A stretch of DNA of 64,000 nt from positions 1-64,000 of the forward strand of contig JACQDX010000114.1 in NCBI GenBank assembly GCA_016200895.1, given 5' to 3'. Position numbers and translations under genes: made by a program. Below the pieces are notes generated by a model. That model searched no databases. It saw only the letters and a program-made list of their open reading frames with translations, and was not told the origin of the DNA. Within the stretch, counting starts at the first letter, position 1, and every line of letters starts with the position of its first letter. Shown here one piece after another: positions 1-6,939 of the stretch. The DNA is from Burkholderiales bacterium. Its GTDB lineage: Bacteria > Pseudomonadota > Gammaproteobacteria > Burkholderiales > Burkholderiaceae_D.

Positions 1-57
1 ATCCGGAATCAGGAACAGGAAGATGAACGTTACGACCAAATGAAATTGGGACTATAG
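1..57 (+). CDS. C-terminal end of an unidentified protein (partial)
   Basis: Frame 1 is open from the first base and ends at a TAG at 55-57, giving 18 residues that finish in DQMKLGL. The segment is too short to identify. It is followed at once by three hairpins, consistent with the real 3' end of a gene. The fragment is charged (several Glu, Asp and Gln). Its product and its relation to the toxin-like pair further right are unknown. Confidence 0.45.
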   Translation: MRNQEQEDERYDQMKLGL

Positions 58-131
58 CCGCCTTTAGGCGGATCAAGATTTACCAGCGCCTTTGAGGCGC
101 CCCAGCAATAAACCTCCGGCTTTGCCGGAGG
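58..131. terminator. Three consecutive short hairpins after the first gene
   Basis: Three GC stems follow each other: CCGCC/GGCGG at 58-71, GCGCC/GGCGC at 86-100 and CCTCCGGC/GCCGGAGG at 113-131. All have loops starting with TTT. The last is followed by AT-rich sequence but not by a clean T run, so it is only a probable terminator. The similarity of the three hairpins suggests repeated copying of one palindrome. Confidence 0.45.
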
Positions 132-194
132 TAATTTAATTATAATTTACTTTCTGGTGCGCATGCGGATGCTCGAAAAAAGTTATACGCTTCG

Positions 195-443
195 TTGCGC
201 GATGAGTCTTCGATTGAGGAATTACTTGCTTATGGCGAGGAAGTCATGGTGCCTGAACCGGAGATTGCTTTGCGATTTTTCGGAAGAGTATTGGAGCTAG
301 ACCCTAAAAACCTTTCTGCATTGATTTACTCAGCAATTTGTTATTGGTCATCTGGTGATAATGTCGGCTTCCAAAAATTACGTGACCGGGCGCTGAAGCT
401 TGCACCTAGTGATCCAACAGTGCTGGAATTGGTCGATCGCTGA
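195..443 (+). CDS. Small TPR-like protein, possibly N-terminally truncated
   Basis: Product of 82 residues. The pattern ALRFFGRVLELDPKNLSAL followed by a second helix pair ending in ALKLAPSDPTVLELV matches a tetratricopeptide repeat unit plus part of a second, so a protein-binding role is likely. The only start is TTG at 195 without a clear ribosome-binding site, and the frame stays open upstream to 135 with no ATG or GTG. The gene may therefore be the remnant of a longer one. Its neighbours are the putative toxin pair to the right; TPR proteins often serve as chaperones or adaptors, but no such role is shown here. Confidence 0.45.
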   Translation: MRDESSIEELLAYGEEVMVPEPEIALRFFGRVLELDPKNLSALIYSAICYWSSGDNVGFQKLRDRALKLAPSDPTVLELVDR

Positions 444-637
444 CCCTGGTTTTTCTGCCTTACGCGACTGCCCTGCCTTGGGGGACGCATCGGTTGACGA
501 TAATGACAACAGTGTTATACTGCGATGCTAAGTTTGCAACGTTCTTAAAATGCTGCCAATCTGCCTGAAAATATTGTTCGCTCTTGATTTGTATGCCCGG
601 AACTCTCCGTTTGCCAATCATCTGAAAGGACCTGATA

Positions 638-1363
638 GTGCAATCCAGTACCATTGCTTCGTCATCTTCCCATCCTCCAAACGCTGAGCTGGCAAAGCAT
701 CGCCGTATTAATACCTTCCGTATAGTCTTTGCTTCGGCGCTAATTACTTTGCTGACGACTTCTTGCGCACAAAGCCCTGGTGCACTTGCGCAGGGAAATA
801 GTTCTTCGGTTACTGCCTCTTCCTCAACTTCTATCGCAAACAAGAAACCTATGGAAACCAATCAACAAAACGCATCGCCCGACATTCCACAAATGACTGC
901 CGAGGAAATCAGTAAGCGTATGCTCGACCTGATTGGCAAGATCAAGACGGCTGAGGATATCTCCGCCAAAAATCTGGAGATTGCGACTGGCCTCAAGGTT
1001 TACTTTGATCCAGTAAATTCCAAGGAATATGGGACAGGAGCGAAAATTACTGATACCTGGTTCTTTAATATTACCGTGATCTCCAGTAATAAAGAAGGCA
1101 AACCCAGTCGCCTGATATTCTCGTTCGATGACCAGACTCACAGTGACGCCGATATGACCGCGATCTGCCAAGTCGATTTTGATGCCTATGCAAAACGACT
1201 GACTGAACTAGGCTTTGAATCAAAGCCTTACTATGGGGAACACAATCGACTCATTTACTGGAATTTTTCGCGCGGTAAGGTTGAGCTACAAATTTCTATT
1301 CGTGGAGAAAGCGACAAAAAAGTGACGCACAATTGCGTCTCCATGATAGTCATTGATGTCTAG
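638..1363 (+). CDS. Predicted lipoprotein of unknown family, candidate immunity protein
   Basis: Product of 241 residues. GTG start at 638 with AAAGGA about 8 bases upstream. A basic N-terminus is followed by a hydrophobic stretch (FASALITLLTTSC) that ends in a cysteine at a loose lipobox, then a Ser/Thr-rich linker, so it is probably exported and lipid-anchored. The C-terminal 150 residues look like an alpha/beta domain with no family I recognise. The stop lies 12 bases before the ATG of the metallopeptidase gene, so the two are almost certainly co-transcribed. Lipoprotein immunity proteins next to secreted antibacterial effectors are known, including upstream of the effector in Xanthomonas-type systems. 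That role is inferred from position only. Confidence 0.6.
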   Translation: MQSSTIASSSSHPPNAELAKHRRINTFRIVFASALITLLTTSCAQSPGALAQGNSSSVTASSSTSIANKKPMETNQQNASPDIPQMTAEEISKRMLDLIGKIKTAEDISAKNLEIATGLKVYFDPVNSKEYGTGAKITDTWFFNITVISSNKEGKPSRLIFSFDDQTHSDADMTAICQVDFDAYAKRLTELGFESKPYYGEHNRLIYWNFSRGKVELQISIRGESDKKVTHNCVSMIVIDV

Positions 1364-1375
1364 AGAGGAAGTCAC

Positions 1376-2623
1376 ATGACCGGACCAAATGACAAACCCA
1401 ATACTGCACCGCCGACTGCAGAGCAAAAGCTTGATAAGATCATCAAGGACTTCGGTAATGCCAACAAGACTGCGAGCAACAATCCGGGTGATGACCTGGC
1501 TAAGGTCCTCGACGCTTCGCCCGATCTGAAGAAGCGTATCCTCGACTCGGTCGATAAAGGATATTTAAGCAAATTCCAGGCGCTTCCTCCCAACTCTGGT
1601 ACAGGTGGCTCGTATGACCCGACTGCAAAAGCCATCAATGTGCCTATGAACGTACTCAAGGGGGCAAGTACGAGTGACCTCAATAAGGGCGAACTGATTT
1701 TTGTGATGGGGCATGAGATCCAGCATTCATTCAATGCCGCCGCAACCAGGAAGATAACGCAGGATTTCCTTGACGGCACCACGACACTGGCAAAGAGCAA
1801 GGCATCACCGCATGATTATACGAAATTGACTGAAGACTTTATCCAGGCGTCTCGTAAAGACGAGGCCTCCGCTCATATCGGCGGCTTCAATGCGATTGCC
1901 TCGCAGGCCAGGAAAGATAACCCCAGCGCGACGCTCAAGGACATCTACAATACCTCTCCGGGACGTATGCAGGATTTCATTGCCGTGACTGGCGCGCGGC
2001 CGAATTTTAACTACGCAATGAAGCCAGGCCTGACTGTCGATGCCGATATGAACATGCCTTACTCAAAGGACAACATCGCCGCAATGGGCAAGTATTACTT
2101 TGATAAATCCGCAAAGCAGTCCCAGCTTGGTTCAAATGGCAATCTTGATTACACCAACTTCTACGGTAGCTGGGCGGCCAATGTTGTGGGTAACAATGAA
2201 AAAGCGTATCAGGATTATTATCACAAGACTGACAAGAAATACGTCATCCCTGAAGTACAGTTCGACATGAAGCGACTGGGTTTGCAGCAAGACTTGATCA
2301 ACCAGAATGTAAAATTTTCCGACAACAAAGCCTTTCCCTATGCCGATACCAGCGATGGCAAGAAAAAGGTTGCAACATTCGATCCGAGCGCTCATCCAAA
2401 CCCATCTCCTCCAGTGAGTCCTGTCACGAACCACGCGCAAGAGCGAGATTCCAAACGAGACCTGATTGATGGCACAACAGTATCTGTGAACTCGTCAAAG
2501 GCCGGGCTCGCGGCACCTGCAAAAAACAGTTCGGACCTGCTGATGGGGGACGACACGCCATCTAGCCGTTTGCTAAGGAATGTGTCCGAATCACTCAGAA
2601 CCGGTCAACCCAAGCCGGGGTAA
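1376..2623 (+). CDS. HEXXH zinc metallopeptidase-like protein, putative secreted effector
   Basis: Product of 415 residues. ATG preceded by GAGGAAG at good spacing. Residues 106-120 contain GELIFVMGHEIQHSFN, a zinc-binding HEXXH (His113, Glu114, His117). A downstream KDEASAHIGGFNA (Glu163) would suit the third ligand of a gluzincin-type site. There is no signal peptide or transmembrane segment. The Pro/Asn-rich N-terminus and the flexible Ser/Asp-rich C-terminus suggest a cargo protein for a specialised secretion system. Similar 'GHE(V/I)QH-FN' domains occur in predicted antibacterial effectors of Xanthomonadales and Burkholderiales. I see no VgrG, PAAR or XVIPCD domain in the window, so the secretion route is unknown. 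The zinc peptidase fold is fairly secure; the effector role is inference. Confidence 0.6.
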   Translation: MTGPNDKPNTAPPTAEQKLDKIIKDFGNANKTASNNPGDDLAKVLDASPDLKKRILDSVDKGYLSKFQALPPNSGTGGSYDPTAKAINVPMNVLKGASTSDLNKGELIFVMGHEIQHSFNAAATRKITQDFLDGTTTLAKSKASPHDYTKLTEDFIQASRKDEASAHIGGFNAIASQARKDNPSATLKDIYNTSPGRMQDFIAVTGARPNFNYAMKPGLTVDADMNMPYSKDNIAAMGKYYFDKSAKQSQLGSNGNLDYTNFYGSWAANVVGNNEKAYQDYYHKTDKKYVIPEVQFDMKRLGLQQDLINQNVKFSDNKAFPYADTSDGKKKVATFDPSAHPNPSPPVSPVTNHAQERDSKRDLIDGTTVSVNSSKAGLAAPAKNSSDLLMGDDTPSSRLLRNVSESLRTGQPKPG

Positions 2624-2694
2624 GCGCAAGAATTCATACGGGGTCGCAAATAACACGCAAGAGTGACTTTAGTCACGGACTGTTTGGAATAAAA

Positions 2695-2731
2695 AAAGGC
2701 CAGATCGCGAAACTTCCGCAATCTGACCTTT
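2695..2731 (-). terminator. Rho-independent terminator of the hemP-bfd-tonB operon
   Basis: An imperfect inverted repeat (AAAGGCCAGATCGCG against AATCTGACCTTT plus flanking pairs) read on the minus strand ends in seven Ts (2691-2697). It lies about 20 bases past the tonB stop codon. Confidence 0.8.
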
Positions 2732-2752
2732 CCCGGGGAGGGTTATTTATTC

Positions 2753-3430
2753 TTAGGTGCTCAGGGAGAAGTTGATAGTGGCTGTGGCAATCACAGTCAG
2801 GGCTTTACCATCTTCCAGATAAGGTTTGAAAATTGCGCGCAAAATGGCGACTTTGGCAGCTTCATCAAGGCGGTTGGAGCCGGATGATTTTTGCACGTCG
2901 ACTTTTTCAGCCTGGCCTTTTTCATTGACCAGTACGCGCAAAGTTACTTTGCCTTCTTCACCCATGCGGCGGGACATAGGCGGGTAGTCTGCCTGAGGTG
3001 CGCGCACATATTCAACAGCACTGATTTGTTTTGGCTGGGCAGCGACAACTGGTGCCGGGCTGGCTTCTACCTTGGCTACGAGTGGTGCTGGTTGTGGGAC
3101 AGGTGGTGCTGCCTGTGCGGTGATCTGGTGTACTTCAGCAGGTATTTCCACGGCTGGTGTGATATGCGGCACGACAGGCACCGGCACTTGCACCGAGGTC
3201 AGTTTCTTTGTGGGGATAGGCTTGGGTGGTGGTTCTGCCTTGACCGCAGGTGGTTCGACAAAGGTCATCATCACTTCTTTTGGCAACATTTGCACTGCAT
3301 GCGAAAGCAGGCCATGTTCCAGTGCATAAAACAGCGCCAGGTGGGCCACCACGATGATGGCAAAAGAAAAGACGCGGGATTTTGGGGCGATGAAATCTTG
3401 TGGGGCTGATTGTAATGTGAGTGTGGACAT
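2753..3430 (-). CDS. tonB: TonB family energy transducer
   Basis: About 225 residues. A cytoplasmic N-terminus, one membrane anchor (FSFAIIVVAHLALFYAL) and a Pro/Lys/Val-rich periplasm-spanning region (KAEPPPKPIPTKK) lead to a C-terminal TonB domain (YPPMSRRMGEEGKVTLRV and a final ATINFSLS strand). It couples the ExbB/ExbD proton-motive-force motor to outer-membrane siderophore or heme receptors. The ATG at 3430 is chosen because AGGT sits 6 bases upstream. A GTG at 3442 overlapping the bfd stop is also possible. It is the last gene of an iron operon with hemP and bfd; no exbB or exbD is present here. Confidence 0.88.
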   Translation of the reverse strand: MSTLTLQSAPQDFIAPKSRVFSFAIIVVAHLALFYALEHGLLSHAVQMLPKEVMMTFVEPPAVKAEPPPKPIPTKKLTSVQVPVPVVPHITPAVEIPAEVHQITAQAAPPVPQPAPLVAKVEASPAPVVAAQPKQISAVEYVRAPQADYPPMSRRMGEEGKVTLRVLVNEKGQAEKVDVQKSSGSNRLDEAAKVAILRAIFKPYLEDGKALTVIATATINFSLST

Positions 3431-3438
3431 GGTTGACC

Positions 3439-3678
3439 TCACGCAGTGACGGCGTTGGGCTGGAAGTGTAATTGTTGAATGAAATTCTGGAAGCTGGATG
3501 CACTATTGCTTTGCTCATCCAGGCACTGGCGCATGACTTTGCGTGCGCAACCTGCGCATTTGCCGCAACAAGTGCCAACATCGAGTTGCTCGCGCAGTTC
3601 AGCCATCGTGCTGACGCCCATGGCGACAGCCTGATGAATTTTCTTTTCCGATACATTATTGCAAACACATACAATCAT
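3439..3678 (-). CDS. bfd: Bacterioferritin-associated ferredoxin (2Fe-2S)
   Basis: Product of 79 residues. The N-terminal CVCNNVSEKKIHQAV and the later GTCCGKCAGCAR supply the four-cysteine BFD-type [2Fe-2S] site (a CxC pair and a CxxC pair). Bfd reduces ferric iron stored in bacterioferritin so that it can be released to the cytoplasm, and its synthesis is normally iron-repressed. The C-terminal 20 residues after the BFD fold are a variable tail. The stop overlaps or abuts the tonB start. It sits between an unknown gene and tonB in the Fur-controlled group. Confidence 0.9.
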   Translation of the reverse strand: MIVCVCNNVSEKKIHQAVAMGVSTMAELREQLDVGTCCGKCAGCARKVMRQCLDEQSNSASSFQNFIQQLHFQPNAVTA

Positions 3679-3690
3679 GAAGCTACTCCA

Positions 3691-4041
3691 TTAATGCAGA
3701 TTTTTACCAGAGAAGGCCAGCAACCAGCCCAATTTGCGCAACTTGGTTTTTTGCGCTGTTTTCTTTTCTACCAGACTGGCCCATTGCTCGGATAATTGCT
3801 GGCACGTGGCTTTCAGCACAGGTGCCAGATCCGGCAAATTCGCCAGCACATACAAATGTCTTTCTATGACTGATGCCAGCTTGGTACTCGCTTGTTCAGC
3901 TTCTTCCTGCGTTGCACTATTTGTGCTGTTGACCGTGTAATGCGACATCAGGTGCAACACTGCAGAAACCAGCAATTCAGGCTGCTTGGATGTAGCAGTC
4001 AAACCCGACAATTCTTCATTCATCAGCGTTCCACCTGGCAT
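3691..4041 (-). CDS. Conserved-looking hypothetical protein of the hemin/iron operon
   Basis: Product of 116 residues, mainly helical, with no transmembrane segment or signal peptide and no motif I can name. There are two possible starts, ATG at 4041 (GGAG upstream) and ATG at 4023 (AGGTGG upstream). It lies between hemP and bfd, with gaps of 12 bases to bfd and 27 to hemP, so it belongs to the same transcript. A role in heme or iron handling is suggested only by this context. Confidence 0.6.
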   Translation of the reverse strand: MPGGTLMNEELSGLTATSKQPELLVSAVLHLMSHYTVNSTNSATQEEAEQASTKLASVIERHLYVLANLPDLAPVLKATCQQLSEQWASLVEKKTAQKTKLRKLGWLLAFSGKNLH

Positions 4042-4068
4042 GTTCAGTCTCCAAGTATGATCAGCGTT

Positions 4069-4275
4069 TTACGCCGTCAAGATCAGCTTGTTCAGTTGCG
4101 TTATGCGCAGTCGATAAATTCGGCCCGCATGATCAATTTCCAATTCACGCTTTTGTTGCATCAAATCACCGCTCTTGATACGCGGGATTTCTTTTGGGGT
4201 CTGATTCGTTGCTGCTGTTGTCGCTGCAGTAATAGCTAGATCAGCGTGCTGGTGTAGAGCGTCATATGTAGTCAT
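4069..4275 (-). CDS. hemP: Hemin uptake protein HemP
   Basis: Product of 68 residues. The C-terminal half (ELEIDHAGRIYRLRITQLNKLILT) is the HemP/HmuP signature: a compact beta-rich domain that in other bacteria activates heme receptor genes or aids heme uptake. The Thr/Ala-rich N-terminus is variable. ATG at 4275 with AAGG upstream. First gene of the minus-strand iron operon, directly downstream of a Fur-like palindrome. Confidence 0.88.
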   Translation of the reverse strand: MTTYDALHQHADLAITAATTAATNQTPKEIPRIKSGDLMQQKRELEIDHAGRIYRLRITQLNKLILTA

Positions 4276-4295
4276 ATTTACCTTGCAAATCTAAA

Positions 4296-4310
4296 CGATA
4301 ACAATTCTTA
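4296..4310 (-). promoter_or_regulatory. Fur-like box upstream of hemP
   Basis: CGATAAC-A-ATTCTTA matches the 7-1-7 Fur core TGATAAT-N-ATTATCA at about 10 of 14 positions. It is embedded in a longer palindrome whose outer arms are AATCTAA and TTAGATT. It lies about 20 bases upstream of the hemP start, where Fur would block transcription in iron-replete cells. Confidence 0.55.
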
Positions 4311-4494
4311 TTTAGATTATTGAATATTCGAACTTGTTTGGCAAGTGTTTTTTATTGATATTCATCAGTTCAAGGTTTACTTTTGCCTTGCTCATTAAAG
4401 TAGCAAACTAAATGCGCTGGAAAATTGGCGTCAAAGCAATGTTTTTGGCAAATGCTTGTCGCTTTTGTACGGGGGGAATGTTATTGAGGCTGAT

Positions 4495-4534
4495 ACTTGC
4501 CCAGGCATTCCAAGATGGGAATGCCTGGGCAAGT
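4495..4534. repeat. Perfect 17-bp inverted repeat with 6-base loop
   Basis: ACTTGCCCAGGCATTCC (4495-4511) is followed after AAGATG by its exact reverse complement (4518-4534). It lies in the 325-bp gene-free stretch between hemP and psd, 67 bases beyond the psd stop. No T run follows on either strand, so it is not a standard terminator. It could stabilise the psd 3' end or be a protein site. The rest of the stretch holds only the hemP promoter region. Confidence 0.8.
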
Positions 4535-4600
4535 GTCTGGAGATGGCAGTGTTTGAAGCGTAGAGGCTTAAAAAGTAGGGACTGTAGAGCAGAAACTATA

Positions 4601-5452
4601 TTATTTAGCTGGATGCATGCCCATAGCCTCACCCATGCAGATGGCTTTGGTCGGTGTCCAGGCTGGATTGAAATCGACCGTGCCTTTAGGGAAAAGCATG
4701 ACTACCGTGGAGCCGAGCAAGAACCTGCCCATTTCCTCGCCCTTCTTCAAGACGATTTGTTGACCGTCGTAATGCCACTCGCGCACCTCTGCGCTGCGAG
4801 GTGGATTGACCATGCCATGCCAGATGGTGGCCATGCTGCCCACGATGGTGGCACCTACCAGTGTCAGCACAAAGGGGCCGAAGGCAGATTCAAATACACA
4901 AACCACACGTTCGTTACGAGCAAACAAGCCTGGTACGCCACGTGCCGTGGTCGGATTGACGGAAAATAATGCCCCCGGCACATAGATCATGCGCGTCAGG
5001 CGGCCATCGCAAGGCATATGTATACGGTGGTAGTCGCGTGGGCTCAGATACAGTGTGGCAAAGCCGCCATCTTCAAACAAGGATGCCAGCTGGTTGTCGC
5101 CACCAACGAGGGCGGTGGTGCTATAGCTATGGCCCTTGGCCTGGAAAATCTGGTCTTTTTGTATGGTGCCAAACTGGCTGATGGCACCATCTACCGGGCT
5201 TAGCAAGTCGCTATGAGCCAGCGGGCGGGCATCTGTACGTAGCGGGCGGGTGAAAAATTCATTGAAGCTGGCATAGCTGCAGATGTCTGGATTGGCAGCT
5301 TCCTGCATATTCACCTGGTACTTACCGACAAACCAGCGTATCAGGCTGGTCGTGAACTTGCCTGCTTTTGCATTGGCAAATTTGCCGAACAGTACGGTCA
5401 GCGCCTGTTTAGGCATTAAATATTGGGGCAGGACGGCAAGGCGATCGGACAC
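4601..5452 (-). CDS. psd: Phosphatidylserine decarboxylase proenzyme
   Basis: Product of 283 residues, the usual length of the membrane-associated bacterial enzyme that turns phosphatidylserine into phosphatidylethanolamine. The self-cleavage motif LGST (about residues 246-249) is present: cutting before the serine makes the pyruvoyl cofactor. LSPVDGAI and the central SPRDYHRIHMP histidine region are also family hallmarks. The start is GTG at 5452 with a weak ribosome-binding site. It is transcribed away from the HD-GYP gene and appears monocistronic. Confidence 0.95.
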   Translation of the reverse strand: MSDRLAVLPQYLMPKQALTVLFGKFANAKAGKFTTSLIRWFVGKYQVNMQEAANPDICSYASFNEFFTRPLRTDARPLAHSDLLSPVDGAISQFGTIQKDQIFQAKGHSYSTTALVGGDNQLASLFEDGGFATLYLSPRDYHRIHMPCDGRLTRMIYVPGALFSVNPTTARGVPGLFARNERVVCVFESAFGPFVLTLVGATIVGSMATIWHGMVNPPRSAEVREWHYDGQQIVLKKGEEMGRFLLGSTVVMLFPKGTVDFNPAWTPTKAICMGEAMGMHPAK

Positions 5453-5629
5453 AGCGACTCACTTTTCAAAATGTACAGGACAGGGATTATAACGTTCAGT
5501 GGGCAAAAGCCTGCTTTTTCTCAGGGAATCGGCGGCACATCGTCAGAAATTGTTTCTCCTGAGCTAAGGTTTTTGCAAATGAGGGGGGCGTATGCTATCG
5601 TCAATAGAAATACTTATTATTGCGTCCCC

Positions 5630-6934
5630 ATGTCTGATGATAGCCAGCTAATTGTGATTGATCAGATCCGGATCGGGATGTTCATCAAACTCGACCTGAG
5701 TTGGTTCCAGCATTCTTTTCCGATGAACTCGTTCAAGATCACCAATCAGCAGCAAATTGACGACCTGATCGCGCTCAAACTCAAGCACGTACGCTATATC
5801 CCGTCGAAGTCTGATCCGGCAGGGGCCAAGCCAGTGAACCCGCCTCAGGCTGCCCCTGTCAGTTTAAGCGAGTCAGCGCCAAAGCGGGTATATGCCAACA
5901 TCATGGACGCCAAACGCGCCCGTTTTGAAAAACTGCAAAAACAACGCGATGAAATTGCACGCTGCGAAGAAAAATTCGTGCAGGCTGCCAGCGTGGTCAA
6001 GAATATCAACCGCCTGATTTTCTCCAAACCCAAAGAAACCATCATAGAAGCTGGCAAGCTGGTCGACAGCATGTCAGAAGTCCTGCTCAGCGGTAACGAC
6101 ACCGTCATGCACCTGATACAGAAGACGGCAGGTAATGAGGAATTGTATTTTCATACATTGAATGTCTCGGTGTTGGCGATGATGCTGGCCAATGAAATGA
6201 AATGCAGCGATGAGATGATCAAGGAAATAGGTATTGCTGCCCTGTTCCATGATCTGGGTAAGGTGAATGTGCCTGAACATATCATTAATAAGACCGAGCC
6301 CCTGACCCGGCCTGAGCAAAATTTCTTGGAGCTGCATCCCGAATATGGTGTGGAGGTGGGGAAAAAAGCGGGTTTGCCACAGATAGCGCTGGATGTGATT
6401 GCCCAGCATCATGAGTTCATGGACGGCACCGGTTATCCGCATCAACTGAAAGGTGATGCCATCAGCATACATACGCGTATTGTGACCATCGCCAATGTGT
6501 ACGATAATTTGTGTAATCACAATGATCCCAAACAATCATTGACGCCGCATGAGGCCTTGTCAACCATGTATGCGCACAGGCGCACGCAGTTTGATGGGGT
6601 CATCATGGCTACCCTGGTCAAGAGCCTGGGCGTGTATCCACCCGGCACCCTGGTCAGGTTGTCCAATGAGGCAGTCGGTCTGGTCATGAATGTGAATGTG
6701 GGCAAGCCCTTGCGGCCACGCGTCCTGGTGTATGACGCTGAGATACCCAAGGAAGACGCCATCATCCTGGACCTCGCAGAAGAGAGCAAAGAGCTATCCA
6801 TCAACGCCAGCATACGACCAAGTTTATTGCCAAGGGTAATTTTTAATTACCTGAATCCGCGCAAAAGGGTCAATTATTATTTTGACTCGCAATCGAAGAA
6901 AACACAGGGCGGCCCTTTACCAGGCCAGAATTAG
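5630..6934 (+). CDS. HD-GYP domain cyclic-di-GMP phosphodiesterase with N-terminal DUF3391
   Basis: About 434 residues. The N-terminal 100 residues (IDQIRIGMFIKLDLSWFQHSF) are the DUF3391 module often fused to HD-GYP enzymes. The C-terminal domain keeps all key motifs: HD in ALFHDLGK (about residue 206), LHPEYG, AQHHE and GTGYP (about 267). It should hydrolyse c-di-GMP. ATG at 5630 was chosen because the DUF3391 fold begins there; the open frame upstream to 5423 overlaps the psd coding region and is not domain-like. Only 5 bases separate it from the histidine kinase gene, so the two probably form one signalling unit. Confidence 0.88.
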   Translation: MSDDSQLIVIDQIRIGMFIKLDLSWFQHSFPMNSFKITNQQQIDDLIALKLKHVRYIPSKSDPAGAKPVNPPQAAPVSLSESAPKRVYANIMDAKRARFEKLQKQRDEIARCEEKFVQAASVVKNINRLIFSKPKETIIEAGKLVDSMSEVLLSGNDTVMHLIQKTAGNEELYFHTLNVSVLAMMLANEMKCSDEMIKEIGIAALFHDLGKVNVPEHIINKTEPLTRPEQNFLELHPEYGVEVGKKAGLPQIALDVIAQHHEFMDGTGYPHQLKGDAISIHTRIVTIANVYDNLCNHNDPKQSLTPHEALSTMYAHRRTQFDGVIMATLVKSLGVYPPGTLVRLSNEAVGLVMNVNVGKPLRPRVLVYDAEIPKEDAIILDLAEESKELSINASIRPSLLPRVIFNYLNPRKRVNYYFDSQSKKTQGGPLPGQN

Positions 6935-6939
6935 CAGAA

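Noticed and set aside
460-861. A 133-residue open frame on the minus strand
   Set aside because: It overlaps the lipoprotein gene, has no ribosome-binding site and its sequence looks like antisense of a real gene.
4495-4534. Terminator of psd
   Set aside because: The stem is strong but there is no T run on the psd strand, so it is listed as an inverted repeat instead.
5423-5629. N-terminal extension of the HD-GYP protein
   Set aside because: It overlaps the psd start and has no domain character; the DUF3391 fold begins at the ATG at 5630.
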